64,000 bases of DNA, from positions 233,459 through 297,458 of the forward strand of contig NZ_LR701493.1 of NCBI RefSeq assembly GCF_902498785.1, in the 5' to 3' direction. Each line of letters opens with the position of its first letter. Within the stretch, counting starts at the first letter, position 1. This DNA comes from Sphingomonas sp. EC-HK361. GTDB taxonomy: Bacteria; Pseudomonadota; Alphaproteobacteria; Sphingomonadales; Sphingomonadaceae. Below, piece by piece: positions 42,779 to 51,993 of the stretch. The notes under the pieces were generated by a model, which saw nothing but the letters and a program-made list of their open reading frames with translations, was not told the origin of the DNA and did not search any database. A program made the translations under genes and the position numbers.

Positions 42779-43789
42779 ATGACCGCGACGATCCATCGCC
42801 TCGCCGGCCGGGCGCCTTCCCTCGACCCGATGGTCCAGCTGGTGACCGGGGACATGAACTGCGTCAACGCAGTGATCCTCGATCGCATGCAGTCGCAGAT
42901 TCCGCTGATCCCGGAGCTTGCCGGGCATCTGATCGCGGGTGGTGGCAAGCGGATGCGGCCGATGCTGACGCTCAGTTCCGCGCGGCTGATCGGCTATACC
43001 GGCACGCGCCACCACCGGCTGGCGGCGGCGGTGGAATTCATTCACACCGCGACTCTGCTCCACGACGATGTCGTCGACGGCAGCGACCTTCGCCGCGGCA
43101 AGCGCACCGCGAACATCATCTGGGGCAATCCCGCGAGCGTGCTGGTCGGCGACTTCCTGTTCAGCCGCAGCTTCGAGCTGATGGTCGAGGACGGCAGCCT
43201 CAAGGTGCTGAAAATCCTGTCCAACGCCAGCGCGGTGATCGCGGAGGGCGAGGTCAACCAGCTGACCGCCGCGCGCCGCGTCGATCTGGGCGAAGACCGC
43301 TATCTCGATATCATTGGTGCGAAGACCGCCGCCCTGTTCGCCGCCGCGTGCCGGATCGCGGCCGTCGTCGCGGAGCGATCGGAAGACGACGAGGCGGCGC
43401 TCGACGCCTATGGCCGCAACCTCGGCATCGCGTTCCAGCTCGTCGACGACGCGATCGATTACGTGTCGGACGCTGGCACGATGGGCAAGGATGCGGGCGA
43501 CGATTTCCGCGAGGGCAAGATGACGCTGCCGGTCATCCTGGCCTATGCGCGCGGCGACGATGCCGACCGCAAGTTCTGGAAGGACGCGGTCGAGGGACGG
43601 CGCGACAGCGACGCCGATTTTGCGCACGCGATCGACCTTGTCCGCTCGACCCGCGCGGTCGACGATACGCTCGCCCGCGCGCGTCACTACGGCCAGCGCG
43701 CGATCGACGCGATCGGGCGGTTCCCGGCCGGCGCCGCGAAGGACGCGATGATCGAGGCGGTCGAGTTCGCGGTCGCGCGCGCCTATTGA
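42779..43789 (+). CDS. Polyprenyl diphosphate synthase
   Basis: 336 aa from the ATG at 42779; the upstream extension is not coding. Carries both aspartate motifs, LLHDDVVDGSD (about residue 95; DDxxD) and LVDDAIDY (about 225; DDxxD), plus GGGKRMRP near 55. Trans-prenyl transferases of this type condense isopentenyl diphosphate to the long chain used for ubiquinone (octaprenyl or decaprenyl). Length is typical for the long-chain class (IspB/Dps). The chain length cannot be read from the sequence by eye. Confidence 0.92.
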   Translation: MTATIHRLAGRAPSLDPMVQLVTGDMNCVNAVILDRMQSQIPLIPELAGHLIAGGGKRMRPMLTLSSARLIGYTGTRHHRLAAAVEFIHTATLLHDDVVDGSDLRRGKRTANIIWGNPASVLVGDFLFSRSFELMVEDGSLKVLKILSNASAVIAEGEVNQLTAARRVDLGEDRYLDIIGAKTAALFAAACRIAAVVAERSEDDEAALDAYGRNLGIAFQLVDDAIDYVSDAGTMGKDAGDDFREGKMTLPVILAYARGDDADRKFWKDAVEGRRDSDADFAHAIDLVRSTRAVDDTLARARHYGQRAIDAIGRFPAGAAKDAMIEAVEFAVARAY

Positions 43790-43793
43790 GGAC

Positions 43794-44114
43794 TCAGGAC
43801 TTCCCGAACATTCCCGACAGTCCGCCCATGATCCCGCCCAGGCCGCCTTCGCCGCCCTGTTCCCCCAGCAAGCCCGCAAAGCGTCCGAGCGCACCTTCGC
43901 CACCGATATGGCCGACGATCTGCTGCAGCGCATCGGTTGGAAGCCCGGTCGATTGCGCGGCCGTGTCGACCGTATCGCCCGGCGCCGCGTGTGCCTGACC
44001 CAGCGCGGTAACCGCCTGTTCGACCTGATCGGGCGACAGGCCCACTTTTTCGGCGAGGTTGGCGATATCCACATTGCCGGTCACCTGGCCCAGCAGTCCG
44101 TCGAGCATACCCAT
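43794..44114 (-). CDS. DUF937-like protein
   Basis: 106 aa from the ATG at 44114 with GGAGA 7 bp upstream. Starts MGMLDGLLGQVTGNVD and contains AEKVGLSPDQVEQAVTALG, a helical stretch typical of DUF937 proteins, and ends in a Gly-rich tail GGEGGLGGIMGGLSGMFG. Function unknown; no membrane segment or signal peptide. Convergent with the polyprenyl synthase gene, 4 bp apart. Confidence 0.75.
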   Translation of the reverse strand: MGMLDGLLGQVTGNVDIANLAEKVGLSPDQVEQAVTALGQAHAAPGDTVDTAAQSTGLPTDALQQIVGHIGGEGALGRFAGLLGEQGGEGGLGGIMGGLSGMFGKS

Positions 44115-44225
44115 CGCGTATCTCCTGCAATCCCGGACGTCCCGCATAGCACGTCAGCGCGAGCGGAGTCCGCGCCGTAAAGCACGGCTGGCGCAGCGCG
44201 GGGTCGGTGTGGCATCGCGGGGGCG

Positions 44226-45710
44226 ATGAGCGACCTGCCAATCCTTGCCGTATTGCCCGAGCTGCTTCGGGTGCTCCGCGAGGGGACGCGCGCCGTGCTG
44301 GTCGCGCCGCCGGGAGCTGGCAAGACGACCGCGGTCGCGCCGGCATTGCTTGGCGAGGGGTGGTGTTCGGGCGAAATCCTGCTGCTCAGCCCGCGGCGGA
44401 TAGCGGCGCGCGCGGCGGCGGAGCGGATGGCTGCGCTCGCCGGTGAGCCGGTCGGCAAAACCTTCGGCTATGCGACGCGGCTCGACAGCAAGCGGTCGGC
44501 CGCCACGCGCGTGATCGTGGTCACCGAAGGCATTTTCGTCGCGCGTATCGAGGCCGATCCGGAGCTTGCCGGGGTATCCGCAGTCCTCTTCGACGAAGTG
44601 CACGAGCGCAGCCTAGACGGCGATTTCGGCCTCGCCCTCGCGCTCGATGCGCAGGCAGGGTTTCGCCCGGACCTGCGGATCGTCGCGATGTCGGCAACGC
44701 TCGACGGCGCGCGCTTCGCCGACGTGATGCACGCAGCCCCGGTGATCGAGAGCGAAGGGCGCAGCCATCCGCTCACCGTTCGGCATATCGGCCGCCGGGC
44801 CGAGGCGCGGATCGAGGACGAGGTTGCAGGCGCGATCCGGCGGGCGTTGCGCGAGGAGGAGGGGGGAGTGCTCGCCTTCCTGCCCGGTGTCGGCGAGATC
44901 GAGCGGACGGCGGAACGGCTGAGCGAGGACATGGCGCGCCTCGATATCGCGCTGCACCGGCTTCACGGCACGCTCGACCCGGCGGAGCAGCGCGCCGCAA
45001 TCGCGCCGACGAAGGATGGCCGCCGCAAGGTCGTGCTCGCGACGTCGATCGCAGAGACGAGCCTTACGCTCGACGGTATCCGTATCGTCGTCGACTCCGG
45101 CCTTGCGCGCCGCCCGCGCTACGACCGGGCGGCGGGGATGACGCGGCTCGTCACCGAACGCGCGAGCCAGGCGGCGGTGACGCAGCGGGCAGGGCGCGCC
45201 GCACGGCAAGGGCCGGGCACTGCCTATCGGCTGTGGGAGGCGGAGGCGACCGCGGGGCTGCCGCGCTTCGACCCGCCGGAAATCCTGGAGGCGGACCTGT
45301 CCTCCCTTGTGCTCGCGATCGGCATCTGGGGCGTTGCCGACGCGCGGGAGCTGCGCTGGATCGATCCCCCGCCCGCCGCCGCCATTGCGGAAGCGCGGTC
45401 GCGACTGGAGGCGCTGGCGGCGATCGATCCGGATGGCCGCCCCACCCCGCACGGCCGCGCCATCGCCGCGTTGCCGATGTCGCCACGGCTTGCGCACATG
45501 CTCCTGCTCGCGTCCGACAAGCGCCTCGCGGCGGAGATCGCGGTGCTGCTCGGCGAGCGCGGGCTTGGCGGCAACGATATCGATCTGGAGACGCGGCTGC
45601 GGCGCTGGCGGGGGGATCGCTCGGCGAAGGCGACCGCCGCACGCGGGCTGGCGGAACGGTGGGTCAGCCTTGCTCCCCTCCCTGGAAGGGAGGGGAGCAA
45701 GGCTCGCTGA
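44226..45710 (+). CDS. hrpB: HrpB-type ATP-dependent helicase, C-terminally truncated
   Basis: 494 aa. Contains Walker A PPGAGKTTAV, the DEVH box DEVHERS, motif III SATLDG and motif VI QRAGRAARQ, with the HA2-type region to about residue 470. HrpB proteins are normally about 800 residues; the whole C-terminal third is absent. The last 15 or so codons (VSLAPLPGREGSKAR) come from a palindromic repeat (45662-45712), and the coding pattern of HrpB does not continue after it. The gene is therefore probably broken by a deletion or repeat insertion; the helicase core may still be made. The role of HrpB in bacteria is poorly known (RNA helicase). Confidence 0.87.
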   Translation: MSDLPILAVLPELLRVLREGTRAVLVAPPGAGKTTAVAPALLGEGWCSGEILLLSPRRIAARAAAERMAALAGEPVGKTFGYATRLDSKRSAATRVIVVTEGIFVARIEADPELAGVSAVLFDEVHERSLDGDFGLALALDAQAGFRPDLRIVAMSATLDGARFADVMHAAPVIESEGRSHPLTVRHIGRRAEARIEDEVAGAIRRALREEEGGVLAFLPGVGEIERTAERLSEDMARLDIALHRLHGTLDPAEQRAAIAPTKDGRRKVVLATSIAETSLTLDGIRIVVDSGLARRPRYDRAAGMTRLVTERASQAAVTQRAGRAARQGPGTAYRLWEAEATAGLPRFDPPEILEADLSSLVLAIGIWGVADARELRWIDPPPAAAIAEARSRLEALAAIDPDGRPTPHGRAIAALPMSPRLAHMLLLASDKRLAAEIAVLLGERGLGGNDIDLETRLRRWRGDRSAKATAARGLAERWVSLAPLPGREGSKAR

Positions 45711-45712
45711 CC
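45662..45712. repeat. Large palindromic repeat at the 3' end of hrpB
   Basis: Perfect 16-bp arms CCTTGCTCCCCTCCCT (45668-45683) and AGGGAGGGGAGCAAGG (45687-45702) around a 3-base loop. Outer arms GGTCAGC (45662-45668) and GCTGACC (45706-45712) also pair. The core shares CCCCTCCCT/AGGGAGGGG with the repeat at 37880. The hrpB stop codon lies inside it. No gene is seen in 45713-45877, which holds A/T-rich sequence in front of the flippase gene. Confidence 0.85.
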
Positions 45713-45877
45713 GAAACGCCATCCCTTCCGAGACACCGCCGCCGGTGAACAGCCCTCTACCCACCACACCCCAACACCGTCAAACACTTTTTGCAATTTT
45801 GTTGCAGAGATGAAGAAAAAGAACGGATTTCCGCGGGTCTTAACTCGTTGGCAGGCCGGTGCATCTAGGACGAGCCG

Positions 45878-47371
45878 ATGGACGTTCCCGCCGAATCGCA
45901 GCCCGGCACAGCGGCCGCCAGCCGTGATTCGAGCATCACGCCGCTGCGAGCTCAGATCCGGCGCGCGGTCTTGTGGCGCTCGGGAAGCCAGATCGTCGCG
46001 CAGATCGTGCAGTGGACAGCGACCTTCCTCGTGATCCGTATTCTGGCGCCCGCCGATTACGGGCTCTTTGCGATGACCCAGGTCGTGTTGATGCTGGCGA
46101 GCATGCTCAACGGCATGGGGCTCGCCAATGCTGTCGTCCGCCAACCGACGGTCACCCCGCACGCGCTCCGCCAGGTGTTCGGGATGTTGATCGCGACCAA
46201 CGCGCTGCTTGCGGTCGTCCAGATCGCCGCCGCGCCGATCGTTGCCGCCTATTATCGCCAGCCGGAGATCACGACGATCCTGCGCGTCCAGGCGCTGCTC
46301 TATGGCGCGACGCCGTTGATCGCGCTGCCGCAGGCGCTGCTCGCCCGAACGCTCGAGTTTCGGCGGCAGGCGCAAGTCAACGTTGCAGCGTCCTTGCTCG
46401 CGGCATCGAACGCGCTTGGCGGCGCGCTGATGGGCCTGGGCGTATGGACGCTCGTCGCGGCGCCGATCGTCCTGTTCTGGGTCCGCGGGATCGGCTTGAC
46501 GATCGCCGCCGGCGGCCTGCCGCGTCCGAGCTTCGCCTTTCGCGGCAGCGGCGAGTTCGCGCGCTATGGCGGGTTGCTGGCCGCCGGGCAGTTCTTCGCC
46601 TTCATCTGGAGCCAGGCGGACGTGTTCGTCGGCGGACGCGTGCTCGACCCCGCGATTCTGGGGCTTTACACGACGAGCCTGTTCCTCGTGCAGATCGTCG
46701 TGTCGAAAATCGTGCCCCCCCTGAACGAAGTCGCCTTTGCAGCCTATGCGCGCATGCAGGACGATCCCGATGCCGTAGCCGCCGCATTCCTGAAGCTGGT
46801 GCGGGTCGTCATGGTGATCGCCATGCCCTTCTACCTCGGGTTGGCGGCGACGGCCGAGCCGCTGGTCGCAACGATCCTTGGCAGCAAATGGGTGGCGGCG
46901 GCGCCGATTGCGGCGGTGCTCGCGCTGTCGATGCCCTTCTATACCGTTCAGGTCCTGCTGGGGCCGGCGACCGATGCGCTCGGGCGCCCGGGAATCGCGG
47001 CGCGCAACGGGCTGACCGCGGCGCTCATCGCGCCGGTCGCTGTGCTCATCGCGATCCCCTTTGGCGTAATCGCGCTCGCAGCGTGCTGGCTTGGCGTGTT
47101 TCCGCTGCTTCTCGCGATCTCGGCGCGGCGCGCGTTGCCGGTCATCGGGGTGAGCGCGCGCGCGCTGATCGCGGCGGTCGCGCCGCCCGTGGCCGCAGCG
47201 TCGGCAATGGGGCTGGTCCTCACCGTCGTCGACCGGATGTCTGCCATCGAGGCGGACGGCGTGCGCCTCGCGCTTCTGGTTGCGTGCGGTGCGGCGGTCT
47301 ATGGCACGTGGCTGCTGATCTTCGCGCGCGATTCGGTGCGCGAGATGCTGGCCCTGCTCAGGCGGCGCTGA
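45878..47371 (+). CDS. Polysaccharide flippase (MOP superfamily, Wzx-like)
   Basis: 497 aa with about twelve to fourteen hydrophobic segments. N-terminal block LWRSGSQIVAQIVQWTATFLVIRILAPADYGLFAMTQV is characteristic of lipopolysaccharide/oligosaccharide flippases (PF01943/PF13440). Likely moves lipid-linked oligosaccharide across the inner membrane for O-antigen or exopolysaccharide. It lies next to a glycosyltransferase-like gene with which it overlaps tail-to-tail by 14 bp (47358-47371). No polymerase or ligase genes are nearby, so this is not a full gene cluster. Confidence 0.88.
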   Translation: MDVPAESQPGTAAASRDSSITPLRAQIRRAVLWRSGSQIVAQIVQWTATFLVIRILAPADYGLFAMTQVVLMLASMLNGMGLANAVVRQPTVTPHALRQVFGMLIATNALLAVVQIAAAPIVAAYYRQPEITTILRVQALLYGATPLIALPQALLARTLEFRRQAQVNVAASLLAASNALGGALMGLGVWTLVAAPIVLFWVRGIGLTIAAGGLPRPSFAFRGSGEFARYGGLLAAGQFFAFIWSQADVFVGGRVLDPAILGLYTTSLFLVQIVVSKIVPPLNEVAFAAYARMQDDPDAVAAAFLKLVRVVMVIAMPFYLGLAATAEPLVATILGSKWVAAAPIAAVLALSMPFYTVQVLLGPATDALGRPGIAARNGLTAALIAPVAVLIAIPFGVIALAACWLGVFPLLLAISARRALPVIGVSARALIAAVAPPVAAASAMGLVLTVVDRMSAIEADGVRLALLVACGAAVYGTWLLIFARDSVREMLALLRRR

Positions 47372-48278
47372 GCGCCCGGATCGCGTTGTTCGTGGCGTCG
47401 AGATAGACGCGCCCGTCGAACCGGCACGTCCCGACGAAATGGACGAAGCGCCGATCCGCCGGAAGTGCCTCCCCCCAGAAATTGAGATAGCGACCATACG
47501 GCAGCAGCAGCGGATCGCCGCTATTGGCGATGACGACGTTCGAGGTCACCTGCTCCGTTCCCCACTCGGCCCAGCGCGGCCCCAGCATCGCTTGCGCCTG
47601 AAGCGAAAAGGCTTCGGCAAGCGCACGCCCGCCGCGCGAGGGAGCGAATCCGGCAAACCCCGAACATCCGCGCGCGTAGAGCGGCCTCGCAACGCCCGGT
47701 AACGCGATCGCATCCATCCGCATCTCGATCGCGTGCTGGATATGGACGCGCGGGCCGACCTCTGGCGCCAGCGTTGCGGGGAAATCCGACATCGGCATAA
47801 GCGTGGCGGATTCCTCGCCGCGCAGCATGAACGACCGCCCGGCGTCGATCGCGGCGGCCACTTCCGGCACGTCTCCAAAAGTCACCGTGTCCGAATCGAG
47901 CTGGATCACATAGTCGTCGCGCCGCAGGTCGAGGATGGTGAGCAGCCGCTCCCAAGTCCCGCCGCGCGGGCAAGGGCCGGTATCGACGCTGGCGATCGGG
48001 ATGATCCGTGGCTGCCCAAGATGATGCGCGAGGAGGGCGCGGTCGGCATCTGTCAGCGTCCCGTCATCGACGATGACCACGCGCCCTCGCCCGAGCGCTA
48101 CCGCAAACGACTTCACCGCGACCAGATAGGGAAGCACCACCTGCGTGCCGATCATCGAGAACAGGATTACGCCATCGTCGCGCGGAATCATCGGCGGGGT
48201 ATCGATGACGCCGCGCACGACGCGCGCATGCCAGCGGGTCTTCACGCGCCAGTTCAGGTGATCGAGCAGCATCGGCAT
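47358..48278 (-). CDS. Putative glycosyltransferase-like (GT-A fold) protein
   Basis: 306 aa, not assigned to a known family. Segment YVIQLDSDTVTFGDV (about residue 122) resembles the DxD of GT-A glycosyltransferases, preceded by VVIVDDGTLTDAD in the nucleotide-binding half. C-terminal part has QVTSNVVIANSG and ALPADRRFVHFVG. No signal peptide. Sits opposite the flippase gene; cell-surface polysaccharide synthesis is a reasonable guess. The start ATG at 48278 has a weak ribosome site. Confidence 0.6.
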   Translation of the reverse strand: MPMLLDHLNWRVKTRWHARVVRGVIDTPPMIPRDDGVILFSMIGTQVVLPYLVAVKSFAVALGRGRVVIVDDGTLTDADRALLAHHLGQPRIIPIASVDTGPCPRGGTWERLLTILDLRRDDYVIQLDSDTVTFGDVPEVAAAIDAGRSFMLRGEESATLMPMSDFPATLAPEVGPRVHIQHAIEMRMDAIALPGVARPLYARGCSGFAGFAPSRGGRALAEAFSLQAQAMLGPRWAEWGTEQVTSNVVIANSGDPLLLPYGRYLNFWGEALPADRRFVHFVGTCRFDGRVYLDATNNAIRALSAA

Positions 48279-48320
48279 CGATCGCGTCTTACGCGCGCGT
48301 GCGTTAAGGCTTCGTCGCCA

Positions 48321-48749
48321 TCAGGCCGTCTGGATATAGGTCCGCATCGCCTCCGCCTCGGCCTCGATCCGATCGATCCGGTATTTCACCAGATCGCCGA
48401 TCGACACGATGCCGATGACCTCGCCCCCGTCGATCACGGGCAGGTGACGGATTCGCCGCTTCGTCATCAGCGACAGCGCGCCGAGCACCGAATCGCCGGG
48501 CGCGACGGTGAGCGCTGGCGCGGTCATCACGTCGCGCACCGTTTTCTGGAGCGTCGCGGTGTCGCCGTCCTTCAGGCAATGGATCACGTCGCGCTCCGAA
48601 AAGACGCCCGCGACCTGCCCGCCTTCCATGACCGGCACCGCGCCGACCCGTCGCTCGGCAAGCAGCGCAATCGCCTCAGCGACGCTCTGGCCGGGGGAGA
48701 CGGAGACGACCTCTCCGCCCTTGGTTTTCAGGATCGCCGCGATGGTCAT
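48321..48749 (-). CDS. Tandem CBS-domain protein
   Basis: 142 aa, start preceded by AGGAGAAAACAG. Two CBS domains (about residues 8-62 and 75-128): VSVSPGQSVAEAIALLAERRVGAVPV and TVAPGDSVLGALSLMTKRRIRHLPVID, each followed by GIVSIGDLV- or GVFSERDVI-type ends. CBS pairs bind adenine nucleotides and act as regulatory modules; no catalytic domain is fused. Role unknown. Stands alone between the glycosyltransferase-like gene and DUF4167 gene. Confidence 0.92.
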   Translation of the reverse strand: MTIAAILKTKGGEVVSVSPGQSVAEAIALLAERRVGAVPVMEGGQVAGVFSERDVIHCLKDGDTATLQKTVRDVMTAPALTVAPGDSVLGALSLMTKRRIRHLPVIDGGEVIGIVSIGDLVKYRIDRIEAEAEAMRTYIQTA

Positions 48750-48825
48750 CTGTTTTCTCCTTTCGCCGGCGGAGACTGTCTCACTTTTGCGGTGCGGAGA
48801 AAAGGCGCGAGCGAGGGCGCCGCAT

Positions 48826-48860
48826 AGAAAAGGCCGGCACCGCGCTGTGCGATACCGGCC
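48826..48860 (-). terminator. Rho-independent terminator of the DUF4167 gene
   Basis: On the minus strand GGCCGG (from 48855-48860) pairs with CCGGCC (from 48832-48837), with additional pairs in the loop region, followed by TTTTC (plus-strand A at 48828-48831). It starts 27 bp downstream of the DUF4167 stop and separates that gene from the CBS gene. Confidence 0.75.
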
Positions 48861-48886
48861 ATTTCGGGGTTGCAGATGCGACGGAC

Positions 48887-49750
48887 TCAGCTGGCTTGCG
48901 AAACCTCGTCGCCGGCGGCGCGGCGGCGACGGCGCGGCTTCTCGGCCACTTCGCCTTCGTCCCCGCTGTCGCCCGATGGCGTGATGCCGAGCGATGGCGG
49001 GAGGATCGCCGCATCGAAGGTCGGGGCGGGCTCGGCCCCCTCGGCCTGCACCTTGCGAGGACGGCCGCGGCGGCGCGGCTCTGCGGCCTCGACGCCCTCG
49101 TAATCGTTCGCGGGAGTCACCGCGAGCGGACGCTCGCCGTCGCGGCTGCGATCCTGATCGCGGTCGTCCGTGCCCTGGTTCTCGCGCGCCTGATCCCGGC
49201 TGACGCGGCGTTGCGGACGATCGTCGCGCTGAGCCCCGTCGCGCTGGAAATCGTCGCGATTGCCCCGATCGTCGCGCGGTTGACGGTTGCTGCGGGCCTC
49301 GCGCGGGCTGCGGTCGTCGCGGCTCTGCCCGCCTCGCTCCTGGCCATCGCGATCCTGACCATCTCGACCTCCGCGCTCTTCGCGGTAGCCATCACGGCCA
49401 TTCTGTTCGTCGGCGCGAACCAGATCGCCCTCGTCGCCGTAATCGTCGAAGTCGCCGTCGAACGAATCCTCCCGCCCACGGCGCGGGTTCTGTTCTTCGG
49501 CGCGGCCGCGCTGTTCGGCCAGCACGCGGAAATAGTGGTCCGCAAACTGGAGGTAATATTCGGTGTTGACGCGGTCGCCCTGCATCTGCGCGTCGCGCGC
49601 CAGCGTCTTGTATTTCTCGAGCAGCTGGGCGGCATTGCCGCGCGCACGGTTGTCGATGCGGTTACCCATGTTCGGATTGCCGCCGCCACCCTGGCGCTGG
49701 CCACCACCACCGCGACCGCGACGGCGGCCGTTCTGACGATTATTGATCAA
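48887..49750 (-). CDS. DUF4167 domain protein
   Basis: 287 aa from a TTG at 49750, chosen because AGGA lies 7 bp upstream and the protein then starts MINNRQNGRRRGRGG, the usual start for this family; the frame extends to a TTG at 49807. N-terminal DUF4167 block with GNAAQLLEKYKTLARDAQMQ and DRVNTEYYLQFADHYFRVL, then a long disordered Arg/Asp/Gln-rich region with RDQ and RDD repeats and C-terminal PRRRGRPRKVQ, an AT-hook-like motif. Likely nucleic-acid binding; function unknown. Conserved in Alphaproteobacteria next to prmC, as here. Confidence 0.88.
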   Translation of the reverse strand: MINNRQNGRRRGRGGGGQRQGGGGNPNMGNRIDNRARGNAAQLLEKYKTLARDAQMQGDRVNTEYYLQFADHYFRVLAEQRGRAEEQNPRRGREDSFDGDFDDYGDEGDLVRADEQNGRDGYREERGGRDGQDRDGQERGGQSRDDRSPREARSNRQPRDDRGNRDDFQRDGAQRDDRPQRRVSRDQARENQGTDDRDQDRSRDGERPLAVTPANDYEGVEAAEPRRRGRPRKVQAEGAEPAPTFDAAILPPSLGITPSGDSGDEGEVAEKPRRRRRAAGDEVSQAS

Positions 49751-50001
49751 GCGATTGTCCTCGTCCTCAAACCAAAACCGGTCCTGCTCCCGGAATACTC
49801 GGTGCAACCCCGGCCTAACCTGTGCTCAAACGCTCAGGCCAAGCCTGCCACGGTCGCCGGACTGCAGCGACTTCATGACGAAGGAAGCGGGTAAGTGCCC
49901 ACATCTCAACCAATTCGATGAAATGTGTGGAGCCCCGTGAGCGTCGAATAGCGGCACTTGGACCCGGCTACAAATGAAATATGGGCGGGCCGTGCCGATT
50001 T

Positions 50002-50817
50002 TCAAGCCGGTGTGGCAACGATGGCGCGGGGGCGATCGCCATAATCGCGCACTGCCCGCGTCGCAAATCCGTGGGCCAGCAAGACCGCGGCGACCGCATC
50101 CGCCTGCGTCCAGCCGATCTCGACGATCGCCACACCACCGGCCGCGACCAGCCGGGCAAGCTGCGGCGCGAGCGCGCGGTAATCGTCCAGGCCGTCGGCC
50201 CCAGCGAACAGCGCCTCCCCCGGTTCGTGGTGCGCCACCTCGTCGGGCAGCGCCTCGTCAGTCGCGATGTAGGGCGGATTGGCGAGAACGAGATCGAACC
50301 GCGCGTCGATCGCCGCCGCCCAGTCGCCCTGCACCAGCCGCGCCCGCCCCGGTGCAACGCGCGCGGCGTTGATGCGGGCGTAATCGAGTGCGGCAGCTGA
50401 CCGTTCGACGCCCAGCCCTGCCGATTCGGGCCACTGATCGAGCGCGGCGAGCAGGAGCGTGCCGGGACCGGTGCCGAGATCAATCACGCTCGCCGGCGCC
50501 CGCGCCCCGAAATGCGCGACCGCCGCCTCGATCAGCGCCTCGCTGTCGGCGCGCGGCACGAGCACGCCGGGACCGACCGCGAGGTCGATCGTCCAGAAGC
50601 CGCGGGCGCCGGTGAGATAGGCGACGGGCTCGTGTGCGGCACGGCGTTCGACGAGCGCGGCGAAGCCGGGCGGCACCGCATCGTCGAGGTGCGTGAGCAG
50701 CAGCGCCTCGCGGGTAACCCCCAGCGCATGCGCCATCAGCAGTTCGGCATCGAGCCGCGGGGTTGCTGAAAAGCCGAACCTTGCGGCTGCGACGGTGAGG
50801 GCGGCCCTGACGGTCAC
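50002..50817 (-). CDS. prmC: Peptide chain release factor glutamine methyltransferase
   Basis: 271 aa from the GTG at 50817 (VTVRAALTVAAARFG); longer starts at 50826 (GTG) or 50838 (TTG) are possible and none has a good ribosome site. N-terminal helical domain, then the class I methyltransferase motif VIDLGTGPGTLLLAALD and the catalytic NPPYIA (about residue 180). Methylates the Gln of the GGQ motif in release factors RF1 and RF2. The gene follows prfA, its substrate, on the same strand. The 79-bp gap is filled with four short hairpins. Confidence 0.93.
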   Translation of the reverse strand: MTVRAALTVAAARFGFSATPRLDAELLMAHALGVTREALLLTHLDDAVPPGFAALVERRAAHEPVAYLTGARGFWTIDLAVGPGVLVPRADSEALIEAAVAHFGARAPASVIDLGTGPGTLLLAALDQWPESAGLGVERSAAALDYARINAARVAPGRARLVQGDWAAAIDARFDLVLANPPYIATDEALPDEVAHHEPGEALFAGADGLDDYRALAPQLARLVAAGGVAIVEIGWTQADAVAAVLLAHGFATRAVRDYGDRPRAIVATPA

Positions 50818-50827
50818 GTGAGGCACG

Positions 50828-50909
50828 CGGCGCGGCAAAGCCGCGCCGTCGAACGGCGCCTCCAGCGCCGTCGGCCGTGCTTGGCCGTGTTCTGCCGCGG
50901 CACGCGGCA
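50828..50909. repeat. Cluster of short hairpins between prfA and prmC
   Basis: Four hairpin-forming inverted repeats follow each other. They include CGGCGCGGC/GCCGCGCCG (50828-50836 and 50840-50848), ACGGCGC/GCGCCGT (50853-50859 and 50865-50871), a GGCCGTGC-TTGGCCG unit around 50873-50886, and TGCCGCG/CGCGGCA (50893-50899 and 50903-50909). They are not clearly an intrinsic terminator because no T-run follows on either strand. Confidence 0.65.
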
Positions 50910-50916
50910 GGCCGGC

Positions 50917-51989
<1,073 letters not shown>

Positions 51990-51993
<4 letters not shown>

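Noticed and set aside
50828-50909. Hairpin cluster after prfA as an intrinsic terminator
   Set aside because: No T-run follows any stem on the minus strand, and prmC is normally co-transcribed with prfA.
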